Shown here one piece after another: positions 25,301 through 36,695 of a stretch of 64,000 bases of DNA. The first letter of the stretch is position 1. Every line of letters begins with the position of its first letter. The notes under the pieces were generated by a model that saw only the letters and a program-made list of their open reading frames with translations, searched no databases and was not told the origin of the DNA. This DNA is from Rhizophagus irregularis (Eukaryota; Glomeromycota; Glomeromycetes; Glomerales; Glomeraceae): contig NC_089439.1 of NCBI RefSeq assembly GCF_026210795.1, forward strand, positions 4,092,001 through 4,156,000, in the 5' to 3' direction. The translations under genes were made by a program, and so were the position numbers.

Positions 25301-25651
25301 CCGCTGTGTAAACTAACGAGTACCCACTGTAACTTATGACAGGTACCTGCTATTTTTGCTGCAAGTACCAGTTAATTTATATAGCGGGTTTTTTAATTCT
25401 TTTATTCATAAAATTCAAATATTAGAAAGCTGTGCCGTTTATAACCAGATTTATAGACAAATAAGATTTCATTAGAAAATTGTCATCAGATGATGTTAGT
25501 AACAAAAAAAAAAATTTTATTATAAATGTCACACCCTTCTAATACTGTACATTAATTTTGTGGGCCATTTTATAGCAAGCACCTGCCATTTGTTATAGCA
25601 GGTACCTGTCAATAGTAATTGCAAGGTGCCTGTTAGTTTATAAAGCAGGTT
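25301..25651. repeat. Long inverted repeat with GCAGGTACCTG cores
   Basis: A segment of about 85 bp at 25301-25388 is repeated in inverted orientation at 25574-25650. Each arm is itself partly palindromic around AGGTACCT. This structure suggests a foldback-type element; no target duplication was identified. Confidence 0.55.
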
Positions 25652-25657
25652 GCCTTG

Positions 25658-26845
25658 CATCAGGAGAATAAAATAAGCGTAGATCTACAAAATAATACAC
25701 GTGTGAAAAAACTACACAAATCTACACCACTCGCGACAATATATGAGTGTGAAAAATTTAGAGGAATTTTCGATAGTATAAAATGGTGTATTTTTAAAAA
25801 TGACGTAGTTTTTTTAATGTATGCAAATTACACTTAGTACGTAATAACCTGCATAAAATTTTTTTTTAAAAAAAAAAAAAATTCCCAGGCAAAAAAAATA
25901 TATAGATATATAATGGCCAATTTACATTTATATTATGCATATTTTGGTAAAAAATAATGTAGTAAAAATTTTCTCTTAATTTTTTTCACTTTTATATTTA
26001 TTATTTTTTTTTACTCACATTAAGGAGTTGAACTGAATACATTTTATTATTTTTTACTTACACTAAGAGTCGAACCGAATACCTCATAATTAATTACATT
26101 TTATTTATTTATTTTTTTTTACTTACACTAAGAATCGAACTGAATACCTCGAGATAAACTATTAATATATTAAGTCTCATTATCCGACCACTACACTATT
26201 TGTTCTTTTTTTTTTAATTATTAATATTATATTTCATATTTTTCTTAGAGTAAAAATGTATTTATATAATTTTTTTTTTAGTGTAGATATTTAAAATAAA
26301 ACAAACTTCATTTGCTAATTTTCCTTGACTCAGTGTTAAGAATATTTTTAATTGTTATCATATATTATTAGAAATTTTTTTTTAGCGTATATATCTAATA
26401 TCTATTTGTGTAAAATTTAATCAACTTTTTTAAATAAAAATTTTTCAAAATATTTTAGGTTACATTTTCGCGTGGGTTATGCAAAATCATGTATTTATGC
26501 AAATTTCGAAAGTGTAGATTGCTGAAACTACCTACTTATGTAGAATTTATGAAACTTTTTAAGATACAAAATCAATGAAATATTTTTTTAAATTGTTTTT
26601 TTGTGTAGATTACTTAAATCACATGTTCAAGAAGTTATTTCAAGATATAAAACTTCAAAACTACCTATTCACGAAAATTTTATGGCATTTTTTAAGATAC
26701 GCCTTATTAAATATATAGTACCTATGTTTTAAGTGTAAATTATGCAAAATTGTATATTTATAGATTTTTATGGAGTATAAATTTCCAGGGATTATACATA
26801 TTTGACAACTCTACGCTAATATTCGCCTCATATAATCTCCTGATG
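25658..26845. mobile_element. Candidate inverted-repeat element, about 1.2 kb
   Basis: The ends CATCAGGAGA and TCTCCTGATG are inverted copies, and the similarity continues inward (AAGCGTAGA against TCTACGCTAATATTCGCCTC). The interior is AT-rich with degenerate direct repeats containing GTGTAGATT and a three-fold repeat with CGAA(C)TGAATACCTC. No coding frame. A target duplication is not obvious, so the call is tentative. Confidence 0.4.
26118..26205 (-). other. tRNA-like sequence (SINE head or tRNA pseudogene)
   Basis: On the minus strand a good A box (TAGTGTAGTGGTCGG, 26184-26198) is followed at tRNA-like distance by a good B box (CAGTTCGATTC, 26132-26142). A GAGA/TCTC anticodon stem is possible if the loop holds a short intron-like insert. 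The acceptor stem does not pair and the T stem has a mismatch, so it is unlikely to be a working tRNA. Two further B-box-like copies (CGGTTCGACTC and CAGTTCAACTCC on the same strand) lie at about 26016-26090, which suggests a tRNA-derived repeat. Confidence 0.45.
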
Positions 26846-26984
26846 TGTGTCCTGTCATAATAATTTCAGATCCCGCCGTAAAAATAACGTATACATGCTC
26901 ATAATTTAACTATATACGCTGTAATATTAATTACTACGCACTTTTGACCATGGTGACTCATTTCTCTATTCTTCTAAAAATTTT

Positions 26985-27092
26985 GTGTCATAAAATTGTA
27001 TAAATAAGAGTCTTTAATTGTTATTATTTATTCAATAATAAAAAATGACTTCAAAATTTTTAGTAGAGTTATCTAATGATTATATTACCTGA
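26985..27092 (+). pseudogene. Truncated BTB-TLDc gene start
   Basis: The promoter-like ATAAAATTGTATAAATAAGAG block is followed by an ATG at 27045 and 13 codons identical in style to the other copies (MTSKFLVELSNDY). The sequence then switches abruptly to the 3'-flank sequence of the family (ATTACCTGAAATTGCATAC) and meets a stop at 27090. The break looks like a deletion between tandem gene copies. It marks an additional ancestral copy between B and C. Confidence 0.8.
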
Positions 27093-27325
27093 AATTGCAT
27101 ACAAGTTGCTTACTTTATCAACAAATTTGTTTATCATGCACTAATGTTACTCTTATAAAAAAAAACGCTCAATAATTCCAGAGTTATTATTCATATTTGT
27201 AGAATCTAAGAATGGCGAAATAATTACCTAAAAAAAAAATAAATAGAAATATATAAAACGGGTATTCTTTTATTATTAATATATTATAGGCGCAGTATTC
27301 AATTGCTGATTAAATTTAGTGTTAC

Positions 27326-27353
27326 GATCATCGTAAAATTGTATAAATAAGGG
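27326..27353 (+). promoter_or_regulatory. Shared core promoter block, gene C
   Basis: GATCATCGTAAAATT then GTATAAATAAGGG, with the TATA 65 nt before the ATG. It is preceded by GTGTTAC, also present before genes D and E. Confidence 0.6.
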
Positions 27354-27406
27354 TAACAAGGAATCGGCTAGTTATTATTTATTCTCTTTTTTATAATAAT
27401 AAAAAA

Positions 27407-28867
27407 ATGACTTCGAAATTTTTGTTAGAGTTATCTAACGATTATGAAAGACTTTTTGAAACAGAAATTGGATATGACGTTATTATTTATTCCGGAGAAG
27501 AATCAAATATCAAAGAAATTCATGCTCATTCAAATATTTTGTGCATTAGATCTCAATACTTTCGCTCTGCATTTTCTAATGAATGGGCTGAAAAAAGAGA
27601 TGGAAAATTTATATTCAGAAAACCAAATATTTCGCCACAATTATTTAATATCATTCTTAGGTGATTTATAATAATTTTTTTTATTAATAAAATAAAGTAT
27701 TTCTAATTATTATTTATATTTAGGTTTATTTATTGTGGAAATATTGAATTGGAGAAATTACAGGGTTCCGACGTATTGAAATTATTGATAGCAGTTGATG
27801 AACTCAATATCAATTCATTGATTTCACATATTCAAGAATTTTTGATTGATCATCAAACTGAATTTTTACAACAAAATCCAACTGAAATTCTTGAAACCGT
27901 TTATCAACACGAAGCATTTGCGGATTTATGGAATTTCTATCTTGAAAAAGCTTGTATAGAACCTAAAATTTTATTTAATTCTGATAAATTTATTAACTTG
28001 AAAGCTCCATTATTAGAATTATTGTTAAAAAGGGATGATTTGAATTTAGATGAAATTGAAATTTGGGAGAATTTATTGAAGTGGTGTTCTGCTTGTCAAA
28101 ATATAGAGAATGATCTAACAAAATGGAACAGAGAAGATATTACAAAGATTAAAAGGGAATTGAATAGATTTATTCATTTAATTCGATTTTATGATATTGA
28201 ACCTGCAGATTTTTTTTATAAGGTTTATTGTTATAAGGATATCCTACCACAAGATTTAATTCATGATCTTTTGGAATTTCATATAGTACCTAATGTGAAA
28301 CCTAAAGATAATTTACAACCTTCAAGAAAAACATATTTTAAAAAACTTGATTCAACCTTGACTGGATCAGACTGTATTCCTGTTTTTGCTTCGTGGATTG
28401 ATAAAAAAGATTCTTCACATTATAATAAAAAAGATGCTCCCTATAATTTTAATTTATTATATCGTTCAAGTCGGGATGGAATTGATCCTGGTTCTTTTCA
28501 CAGAAATTGTGATAATAAAGGAGCTACTATTTACATAGTAAAAATTAAAGATTCAACACAACTAGTCGGAGGATATAATCCACTTGACTGGAATGGAAAT
28601 GATTGGAAAACTACATCAGATAGTTTTTTATTTAACTTTACAGATAAGAAAAATGTTTCTACTGGAAAAGTAAGCTATGTTAATAAACAACATCGTGCTG
28701 TTTATTGTTATTATAGTTGGGGGCCAACTATGGGTAATTTATACTGTAAATATGATAATAGGTGGTATTATGATATCTATTCCGATGGTGAGCGATATTC
28801 TAATATAGGAATTCCAAAAAGATTTGAAGTGGAAGATTATGAAGTATTTCAAGTAGTTGAAAAATAA
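27407..28867 (+). CDS. BTB-BACK-TLDc domain protein (copy C)
   Basis: 465 residues in exons 27407-27660 and 27724-28867, with the conserved phase-2 intron. Domains follow the family order: BTB with YDVIIYSGEE and RSQYFRSAFS, BACK with LLIAVDEL and LLLKRDDL, and TLDc with LLYRSSRDGI, CDNKGATI and GGYNPLDW. The linker before TLDc (KTYFKKLDSTLTGSD) closely matches that of copy F and differs from B and E, so C and F share a more recent ancestor or a conversion tract. Only 63 bp of intron separates the exons. Its 3' flank runs into the left arm of the inverted segmental duplication. Confidence 0.9.
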
Positions 28868-29379
28868 CCAAATGTTATTAATTTACGCCATTATGTAATT
28901 GAAACTGATTATTGTTAATGTATTATTATATGTTTTTTTATATGTTACTTACTTTTTATTCTATATTATTATTAGTAATCCAGCCAATCTTATTAAGCAT
29001 ATATTTTATATTTTTCTCACATTTTTTTTTATTTTTTTACATTTACAGTACAATAAAAAAAAATAAGTATAATTAGATCTTTTTTCAACTAATTATAAGG
29101 GAACTGGATCATTTTAATTAGCAAAGCTTGTTTAATTTAGCTATGGTGTATAACACCAGTCGTGTGGTTTAGTGAAGTCAAAAATTAATAAAAAGGATAA
29201 TTATATTATTACTTCATTATTCAAAAAGTTTTTCAAAATTAATTCTTATCTGTAAGAAATTGCACAATAAATATTAATTACCAGAAATTACATACAAATA
29301 CTAGTTATACCTAAACTACTACTTACTAATTATACCTATTTTATCAACAAATTTGTTACTCTAATATATATGCACTTGT
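28868..29379. other. 3' flank of BTB-TLDc gene C
   Basis: No gene. The sequence is related in inverted orientation to the region between genes D and E (about 33470-33660) and in direct orientation to the flank after gene B (about 24540-24650). It is therefore part of the duplicated BTB gene unit. Confidence 0.55.
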
Positions 29380-29513
29380 CACATTATAAACTTGTATTGC
29401 GAAAGGTGATTCTGGAGAAATTTAGACTTATGAGGAAGGAATAATTATTATCAAATGCTAAACTCATCATACACATCGTGTGATAACCGTTATAACTGAT
29501 AATAGGTTACGGT

Positions 29514-30190
29514 ACATTTTGTCGAAAGGACGTTTCGCCAAAGGGACATTTCGCCAAAGTCATTTCAGAAATGATAGCGACTATCACATTTATAAAAATA
29601 TTAAACGCGCAATGAAAATAAAAATTTTTTATTAAGTTACATCAGTAACCTTAATAGATATTCTGATTTACACTCAAATATACAACAAATGTATAAAATA
29701 AAATCTTAGATGTTGATTGAGTGCTTTAATATTTTCATTTTTTAGTTTCTATTTACATTCTTTACCTATTTTGCAATAAAAATAAAAATTAAATAAACGT
29801 TTGAACAAAAAAATTATTTTTAAGTGTCTTTTCTTCTATGATATTATTACTTTAACATTCAAATAAAGTAACTGACATTAATTGTTAAGCAATAATTATT
29901 TTCCTGAAAACATTTATTCAGTAAAAAATGATTAATATATTATAAGCAACAAGACAAATTTAATAAAAATTAGCTAAATTCTTCATATATTTAGTATAAA
30001 AACAATAAAATAAACAAATAATGTAACAAATAATATTTCGGCAAACGTCCATTCGGCGAAGTTGCTTCGGTAAAATGTCCATTTAGTAAAATGTCTATTA
30101 GGCGAAATAACCATTCAGCGAAATGGCTTCAGCGAAATGGGGTTTCAGCGAAACGTTGGTGAAATGGCTTCGGCGGCAAAATGTTCGTGA
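29514..30190. mobile_element. Element with TTTCGCCGAA arrays at both ends
   Basis: The left end reads GGTTACGGTACATTT followed by degenerate TTTCGCCAAAGG(GA) units (29519-29575). The right end (30036-30190) carries the inverted GGCGAAATG units. The middle, about 460 bp, is plain AT-rich. It corresponds to the element at 40070-40790 in inverse orientation. No protein is encoded, so it is presumably non-autonomous. It probably duplicated together with the surrounding segment. Confidence 0.65.
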
Positions 30191-30573
30191 TAATAAGTAT
30201 GCAGCAAATATTATTACTTAATATTATATATGGAAAATTAAATTTTGTAAGATGCTATTAGAAGTATGACTGAATTTTTACTAACAAGGATATTTATGAT
30301 GACTCGTGTAATTTTATTAAAATCAGATGATGATCGTATTATAAAATTTGATTCTTTGATTCTTGCACATTGAGTTACTGTTGGAATATTATGCATGATT
30401 TTCACGGCACAGTCATGAAAATCATTATCTACAGGTCTCTGTGAAATAACTATTACTTATTAAATTATATCAAAATGATTATCTAGCACAAATTAAAATC
30501 TAAATTTTGCTGATATATGTATAAATATAACCACAGTTCCCTCTAATTCCATTATACAAACAATTCATCAACC

Positions 30574-31216
30574 ATGAAATATATAGTGTATTTCTTAATA
30601 CGTTCTCTAATATCTTTGCTTGGGATTATAATTATGATTGCACAGGTAAGCTATCTAAGAACGATTTTTATTCTTGCACAAGATAGCGTTGTTAATAACC
30701 ATCTATTTTTTTTTACTTTAATGCTATTTTATCGTAATAAAAAGATATTAGCATTTCAGACATTAAATTTACGCAAAGTAATCAGGTCGAAGTAACCGCG
30801 CATGGTCCACAAAGATATTCAAATCGTGAACATTTCCCTTGTTGTTTGCATCAGGGGCCAATGCTCATTAGTAATTATACATTTTTTTACACAAATGAGC
30901 CAAATAACCCGATTGCTACTACTGTTTGGAAACACCGTCAATGGGTAAATGGTTACTCTGAAGATAATTCTGTAGAGTTAGATGATTACCTATATTGGCC
31001 ACCACCGGATTGTGACAAAGAAGTTTATCAAGGAGCAATTAATTACACGCGTACTAACAATTTTGATGCTTCAAGGTTCCCCCTCCAGGAGAGAAAGTCA
31101 TAGTGTTAATGGATATATTTGCTCATTGTCTTTTTGACCCTGATGAATCAGGGCATACGTATTGCTATAGGGGGTGCGAAGTAAGAATTATCACAGATTA
31201 TAATCCGCAAAAGTGA
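30574..31216 (+). pseudogene. Broken copy of the small secreted cysteine-rich protein gene
   Basis: It aligns along its length with the intact copy at 37912-38561, including the intron (30646 to about 30760). Two lesions break it. In exon 1 a net loss of bases after the first four codons throws the signal peptide out of frame; the frame encoding VFLNTFSNIFAWDYNYDCT can be read but has no ATG. In exon 2 one T is missing in the AGGTT(T)CCCCC run near 31078, so the frame stops at the following TAG. The last part (DIFAHC to NPQK) is readable in the restored frame only. The duplication was therefore followed by loss of this copy. Confidence 0.8.
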
Positions 31217-31700
31217 ATGGATTCTTTTATCTTTGTAATTTGTCTTTTGTTATGCTATAAAATCCCTTTTAATTATTTAATTATTTATTAATAATTTTTA
31301 TTATGATAATATTTTTTTAAATTCTTTTTTTCAACAAATCTTGTTTATATCGAAAGAAAATTAGCTGTTAGTATTTTATAATATACTATTATATTTTCAT
31401 GTTACATTATATCTACGATTCAAATAAAAAAATTTTCAAAATTAATTATCGCAATGTGTCATATCATATCTTTCTAGTAGGTTCGATAAAAAAAACTTTT
31501 TTTTTTCTTTAATATGCTAATAATGTTTTTAACGCTAATAATATATGTAATTTTTGGGGTGAATGTTAATAATAAATGGGAATTTCTCGAATTGTTTATA
31601 TTTTATTCATTGACTTTGTCACTTTAAGTCATTACAATATTTCTAAGTATAAAAAAAATTCTTTATTGAAAAATTAAAAATGCATTTTATATAAAACAAT
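31217..31700. other. Non-coding end of the left duplication arm
   Basis: AT-rich 3' flank shared in inverted orientation with 37600-37911, followed by about 115 bp of spacer before the stop of gene D. No gene. Confidence 0.5.
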
Positions 31701-33202
31701 TTATCTTTTAACTACTTGAAATACTTCATAATCTTCTACTTCAAAATTTGTTGGAATTCCTATATTAGGATAACGCTCTCCATCACTATAAATCTTATTA
31801 GACCAATTATTATCTTTACAGATAATATTACCCATAGTGGGTCCATAAATACTATCACAATAAACAGCGCTATTTATACTGGTAACATAACTTACTTTTG
31901 CAGTTGAAATATTTTTTCTATCTGTGAAATTAAATATAAAACTATCTGCTGTAGTTTTCCAATATGAAACTCCATCCCAATCAAGTGGATTATACCCTCC
32001 AATTAATTGTGTTAAACCTTTGATTTTTGCTATCCAAATAGTAGCTCCTTTATAATCACAATTTCTATGAAAAAAATAAGGGTCAATTCCATCCCAACTT
32101 GAACGATATAATAATTTAAAATCATAAGAATTATTTTTTCTATTATAACGTAAAGGATTATTTTTATTAATCCACGAAGCAAAAAGAGGAAGATGGTTTG
32201 GTTCAATCAAAGTTGAATCAAGCTGATATTTTGAATTTAGTTTTCTTGAAGGTATCACATCAGATTTAAGTTCTACATTAGGAACTATATGAAACTCTAA
32301 AAGATCATGAATTAAATCTTGTGGTAAGATATCTTTATAACAATGGACTTTATAAAAGAAATCTGCAGGTTCAATATTATAAAATTGAATTAAAGGAATG
32401 AATCTGTGCAATTCCCTTCCAATTTTTGTAATATCTTCTTTGCTCCATTCTGTTGGATCATTATTCATATTTTGTTGAGCAAAACACCATTTTAACAAAT
32501 TTTCCCAAATTTCAATTTCACTCATATACAAATCATCCCTTTTTAATAAAATTTCTAATAAAGAAGCTTTTAAATTAATGAAATCATCAGAATCAAACAA
32601 AACTTTAGGTTCCTCACAAATTTTTTCAAGATAAAAATTCCATAAATCTGTAAACATTTCATGCTCATATACTGTTTCAAGAATTTCAGTTGGATTTTGA
32701 TGTAAAAATTCAGTTTGATATTTGATCAAAAATTCTTGAATATAAGAAATCAAAGAATATATATTGAGTTCATCTACTGCTATCAACAATCTCAATATAT
32801 CAGGACCTTGTAAATCCATCAATTTAATATTACCACAATAAATAAACCTAAATATTAATTAGTAGTTAAAATATTTTTTTTTATAAAAAAAAATACATAT
32901 ATATTATACATACAAAAATTAAAATTCATTACAAATATTATAAATTACCTTAGAATAATAATAAATAAATGTGGTGCAATATTTGGCTTTTTGAAAATAA
33001 ATTTTCCATCTTTCTTCTCTGCCCATTCATTAGAAAGTGCAGTGCGAAAATATTGGGACCTAATGCACAAAATATTTGAATGAGCATGAATTTCTTTGAC
33101 ATTTGGTTCTTCTCCGGCATAAATAATAACATCATATCCAATTTCTGTTTCAAAAAGTTTTTCATAATCGTTAGATAATTCTACCAAAAATTTTGAAGTC
33201 AT
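31701..33202 (-). CDS. BTB-BACK-TLDc domain protein (copy D)
   Basis: 466 residues in exons 33202-32949 and 32847-31701, with the conserved phase-2 intron. BTB carries YDVIIYAGEE and RSQYFRTALS, BACK carries LLIAVDEL and IWENLLKWCF, and TLDc carries LLYRSSWDGI, CDYKGATI and GGYNPLDW. It differs at family positions where the others agree, such as SSWDG for SSRDG and CDYKG for CDNKG. It also has HCYKDI for YCYKDI, so it is more diverged than B, C, E and F but closer to them than A. It is in tandem with gene E on the same strand, downstream of it. Confidence 0.9.
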
Positions 33203-33243
33203 TTTTTATTATAATAAATAATAACAATAAGAATTCTTATTAT

Positions 33244-33270
33244 CCTCATTTATACAATTTTATGATGATC
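33244..33270 (-). promoter_or_regulatory. Shared core promoter block, gene D
   Basis: On the minus strand GATCATCATAAAATT then GTATAAATGAGG, about 50 nt before the ATG, preceded by GTGTTAC. Confidence 0.6.
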
Positions 33271-34049
33271 GTAACACCAAATTTCTAGAACAATGAGCAG
33301 CAAATCAGCTATTGAATACTGCGGCTAATAATATAAAAATAGAATGGTGCAGTTTTATTAATAAATAAATATGAAATATGAATAAACCGTTTTATAACAC
33401 ATTTCTATTTATTTTTTAAGTAATTATTTCGCCATTCTTGGATTCTATAAAATTGAAATAGTATTTATCGTTTTTATTATACTTAATAACACTAGAGCAT
33501 AAACGAATTTGTTAATAAATAAATAGGTATAATTAGTAGCTGCATTGTAATTTCAAGTAATATTCAACTAATATTATTGTGCAATTTCTTACAAATGAAT
33601 ATTAATTTTGGAAAACTTATAATAAATAAAAAAAATAATTATATATACAGTAATTATTACTTCATTTAAAAAGCATAAGTTCAACAAGACCACATCATTG
33701 GCGTGATTTCAGAAAACTATACATAAATTAAAAAAGCTATGCCAATTAAAATTGTTAAACTCTCCATAAATGGTCAAAAAAAGAGAACTAAATATATGAA
33801 TTTTATTGTACTGCAATGAAATATGCGAGAAACTTAAATAAATATGCATGAAGTATATCATGCTACAGTATTAAATGCTGTAATATGAAATACAATTATT
33901 ATATAACTAAGATTGGCTGGATTACTAATAATTTAGAATGAAAAAAATAAGTAACATATTACCGTGCTCGTCTTGGAGATTGGGAATTTCGTCAGATAAA
34001 TGTTATGTAATACATTAACAATTGCCATGGTGTGATATAATAAAATTAT
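33271..34049. other. Spacer between tandem genes D and E
   Basis: No gene. It holds the 5' flank of D and the 3' flank of E, both related to flanks of other BTB copies. The stretch at about 33390-33420 (ATAACACATTTCTATTT) is the paralogous empty site of the hAT element found upstream of gene E. Confidence 0.55.
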
Positions 34050-35500
34050 TTATTTTTTAACTATTTGGAATACTTCATAATCTTCTACTTCGAATGCTGG
34101 TGGAATTCCTATGTTAGGATAGCGCTCTCCCTCACCATAAATCTTATAATACCATTTATTATTGTCACAGTATAAATTACCTATGGTTGGCCCCCAATTA
34201 TAATAACAATAAACAGCATGATCTTGTTTATTAACATAGCTTACTTTTGCAGTAGAAACATTTTCCTTATCTGTAAAATTAAATAAAAAACTATCCGCTG
34301 TAGTTTTCCATAAACCTCCATTCCAGTCAAGTGGATTATACCCCCCGACTAATTGTGCTGAATTTTTAATTTTTACTATATAAATAGTAGCTCCTTTATT
34401 ATCACAATTTCTGTGAAAAGATCTAGTATCAATCCCATCCCGACTTGAACGATATAATAAATTAAAATTATAAGGGGTATTTTTTTTATTATAATGTAAA
34501 GAATCTTTTTTATCTATCCATGAAGCAAAGAGAGGAATATGTCTTGATCCAATTAAAGTTGAACCAATTTGATTTGATTTTCTTGAAGGTGGTAAATTAG
34601 CCTTAGATTTCATATTAGGTACTATATGAAATTCCAAAAGATCATGAATTAAATCTTGTGGTAAAATATCTTTATAACAATAAACTTTATAGAAGAAGTC
34701 TGCAGGTTCAATATCATAAAATCGAATTAAAGGAATAAATTTGTGCAATTCTCTTTTAATATCTGTAATATCTTCACTGCTCCACTTTGTTAGATCATTC
34801 TCCATATTTTGATGAACAAAACACCACTTCAGCAAATACTCCCAAATTTCAATCTCATCTAAATTCAAATCATCCCTTTTTAACAACAACTCTAATAATG
34901 GAGCTTTCAAATTAATAAAATTTTCAGAATTAAACAAAATTTTAGGTTCTTTACAAACTTTTTCAAGACAGAAATTCCATAAATCAGTAAATGCTTCATG
35001 TTGATAAACGGTTTCAAGAATTTCAGTTGGATTTTGATGTAAAAATTCAGTTTGGTGATCAATCAAAAACTCTTGAATATGTGAAATCAATGAATTGATG
35101 TTGAGCTCGTCAACTGCTACCAATAATTTCAATACGTCGGAACCTTGTAATTTTTCTAATTCAATATTTCCACAATAAATAAACCTAAATATAATAATAA
35201 TTAGAAATATTTTATTTTATTAATAAAAAAAATTATTATAAATCACCTAAGAATGATATTAAATAATTGTGGTGAAATATTTGGTTTTCTGAATATAAAT
35301 TTTCCATCTCTTTTTTCAGCCCATTCATTAGAAAATGCAGAACGAAAGTATTGGGACCTAATGCACAAAATATTTGAATGAGCATGAATTTCTTTGATAT
35401 TTGGTTCTTCTCCGGCATAAATAATAACATCATATCCAATTTCTGTTTCAAAAAGTCTTTCATAATCGTTAGATAACTCTGTCAAAAATTTTGAAGTCAT
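34050..35500 (-). CDS. BTB-BACK-TLDc domain protein (copy E)
   Basis: 462 residues in exons 35500-35247 and 35184-34050, with the conserved phase-2 intron (62 bp, donor GTGATT as in gene C). Domains: BTB (YDVIIYAGEE, RSQYFRSAFS), BACK (LLVAVDEL, IWEYLLKWCF) and TLDc (LLYRSSRDGI, CDNKGATI, GGYNPLDW). The linker (PPSRKSNQIGSTLIGSRHIP) resembles copy B more than C or F. It lies upstream of D in tandem. Its 5' flank holds a hAT-type insertion about 0.2 kb before the start. Confidence 0.9.
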
Positions 35501-35559
35501 TTTTATTATTATAAAATAATGAAAAAATAGAATAAATAATTGAAGCTGGTTCCTTGTTA

Positions 35560-35587
35560 CCCTTATTTATACAATTTTATGATGATC
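35560..35587 (-). promoter_or_regulatory. Shared core promoter block, gene E
   Basis: On the minus strand GATCATCATAAAATT then GTATAAATAAGGG, about 70 nt before the ATG, followed by TAACAAGGAA as in gene C. Confidence 0.6.
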
Positions 35588-35699
35588 GTAACACTAAATT
35601 TCTAAAATAAAAAGCAATTAAATACTGCGGTTATAATATAAAAAAAAAAATGTTGCAATTTTATTAATAACAAAATATGAAATGTTTATATAGTACATA

Positions 35700-36408
35700 A
35701 TTAGGGATGCTAACGATCTGGATCGCGGTCCACCAGTCCAGTCCTAGGACTGGACTGATTAGAACCGATCGTCTTAATAGGATTATAGGACCGATCAAAA
35801 AAACTATCTTTTTGGTAAATTAGCAAGCTGATTAACAATTTATTGACTAATTTGTTAAAATATGATCGGTAAACTATTAACTGATTTGTCAACAACATAA
35901 CAAAAACAAAAATGGCTATATAAATAAATAATTTTTTTTTGTTTACCTTTATAAGAACAAGAAAAAAATTTTTTTGTTTACAGTAAAATAAGCAAGAAAT
36001 AATTTTTTTTTTTGTTAAAGTAAGCAAATTAGTGAACGCTCTTACTGCTAATTGCAAAAATATTGGACCACCCAATATGAATTTTTTCATACGCATGTGG
36101 TCGTAATCGATTGGCAGCAATTCTGGCCAAATTTATAATTCTGGCCTGGATTAAAAATATTTCCTAATATGAAACCTATATATATATTGCCGGTGACTAA
36201 ACTTTTATCCGATTTCACGTGACTTTATGAACAAATAATACATTACGCAAATTTCCATATTAGGAAATATTAATTCCGGCCGGAATTATAAATTTTCAGA
36301 ATTTTTTTTATAGGACCGCAGTCCAGACTGCAGTCCTATAGGACTGATTAGTTGATCCCAGTCCTCATACCAACGAAGGACGGACTGAACTGGACCGGTA
36401 ACATCCTA
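35700..36408. mobile_element. hAT-type MITE upstream of gene E, about 0.7 kb
   Basis: The left end reads TTAGGGATGCTAACGATC and the right end, inverted, TTAGGATGTTACCGGTCC, an imperfect terminal inverted repeat. The flanks AGTACATA (35692-35699) and AGTACATT (36409-36416) form a 7-of-8 target duplication. The related flank of gene D (about 33391-33410) lacks the insert, which supports the boundaries. The subterminal parts are rich in GGACTGGACTG and GGACCG motifs. No coding capacity. Confidence 0.7.
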
Positions 36409-36540
36409 AGTACATTTCTATTTATTTATTTTTTGATAATTCTTAGATTCTATAAGAATGAATAGTAACGATACTTTAGAATGATTTGAAATAGTATTTA
36501 GCATTTTCTTCAATATATTTAATATCGTAAATTGGTTACG

Positions 36541-36682
36541 CGTAAATTTATTATCCTTTATTATAAGTTATTCACATCAATATTTTTGTTAATTTTTGAT
36601 ATAATACCGTATAGCACTGCCTTAAAATACCAGGAACTGGCGAAATAAATCACGTTAGAAGACAAGATTAAACTGGAAGAAC
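36541..36682. repeat. Direct repeat, copy 1 of 2
   Basis: CGTAAATTTATT... through ACCGTATAGCACTGCC to GGCGAAATAAATC recurs in the same orientation at 40924-41057. The two copies bracket the right arm of the inverted duplication. Confidence 0.7.
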
Positions 36683-36695
36683 TTCAAAATATCCC

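Larger units (their letters stand above)
29380..31585. repeat. Left arm of inverted segmental duplication
   Basis: It matches the reverse complement of about 37600-40925 over its whole length: the flank GAGGAAGGA, the GCCGAA-type element, spacer, the secreted-protein gene and its AT-rich 3' flank ending at ATTTTTGGGGTGAATGTTAA. The right arm is longer because of insertions, including a 385-bp foldback element. Confidence 0.8.

Noticed and set aside
30574-30795. 73-residue membrane-like peptide starting MKYIVYFLIR
   Set aside because: It is the frameshifted signal-peptide exon of the secreted-protein pseudogene read through its intron.
35710-36120. 136-codon frame on the minus strand
   Set aside because: It is contained in the hAT-type MITE and has only low-complexity Lys/Phe/Leu content.
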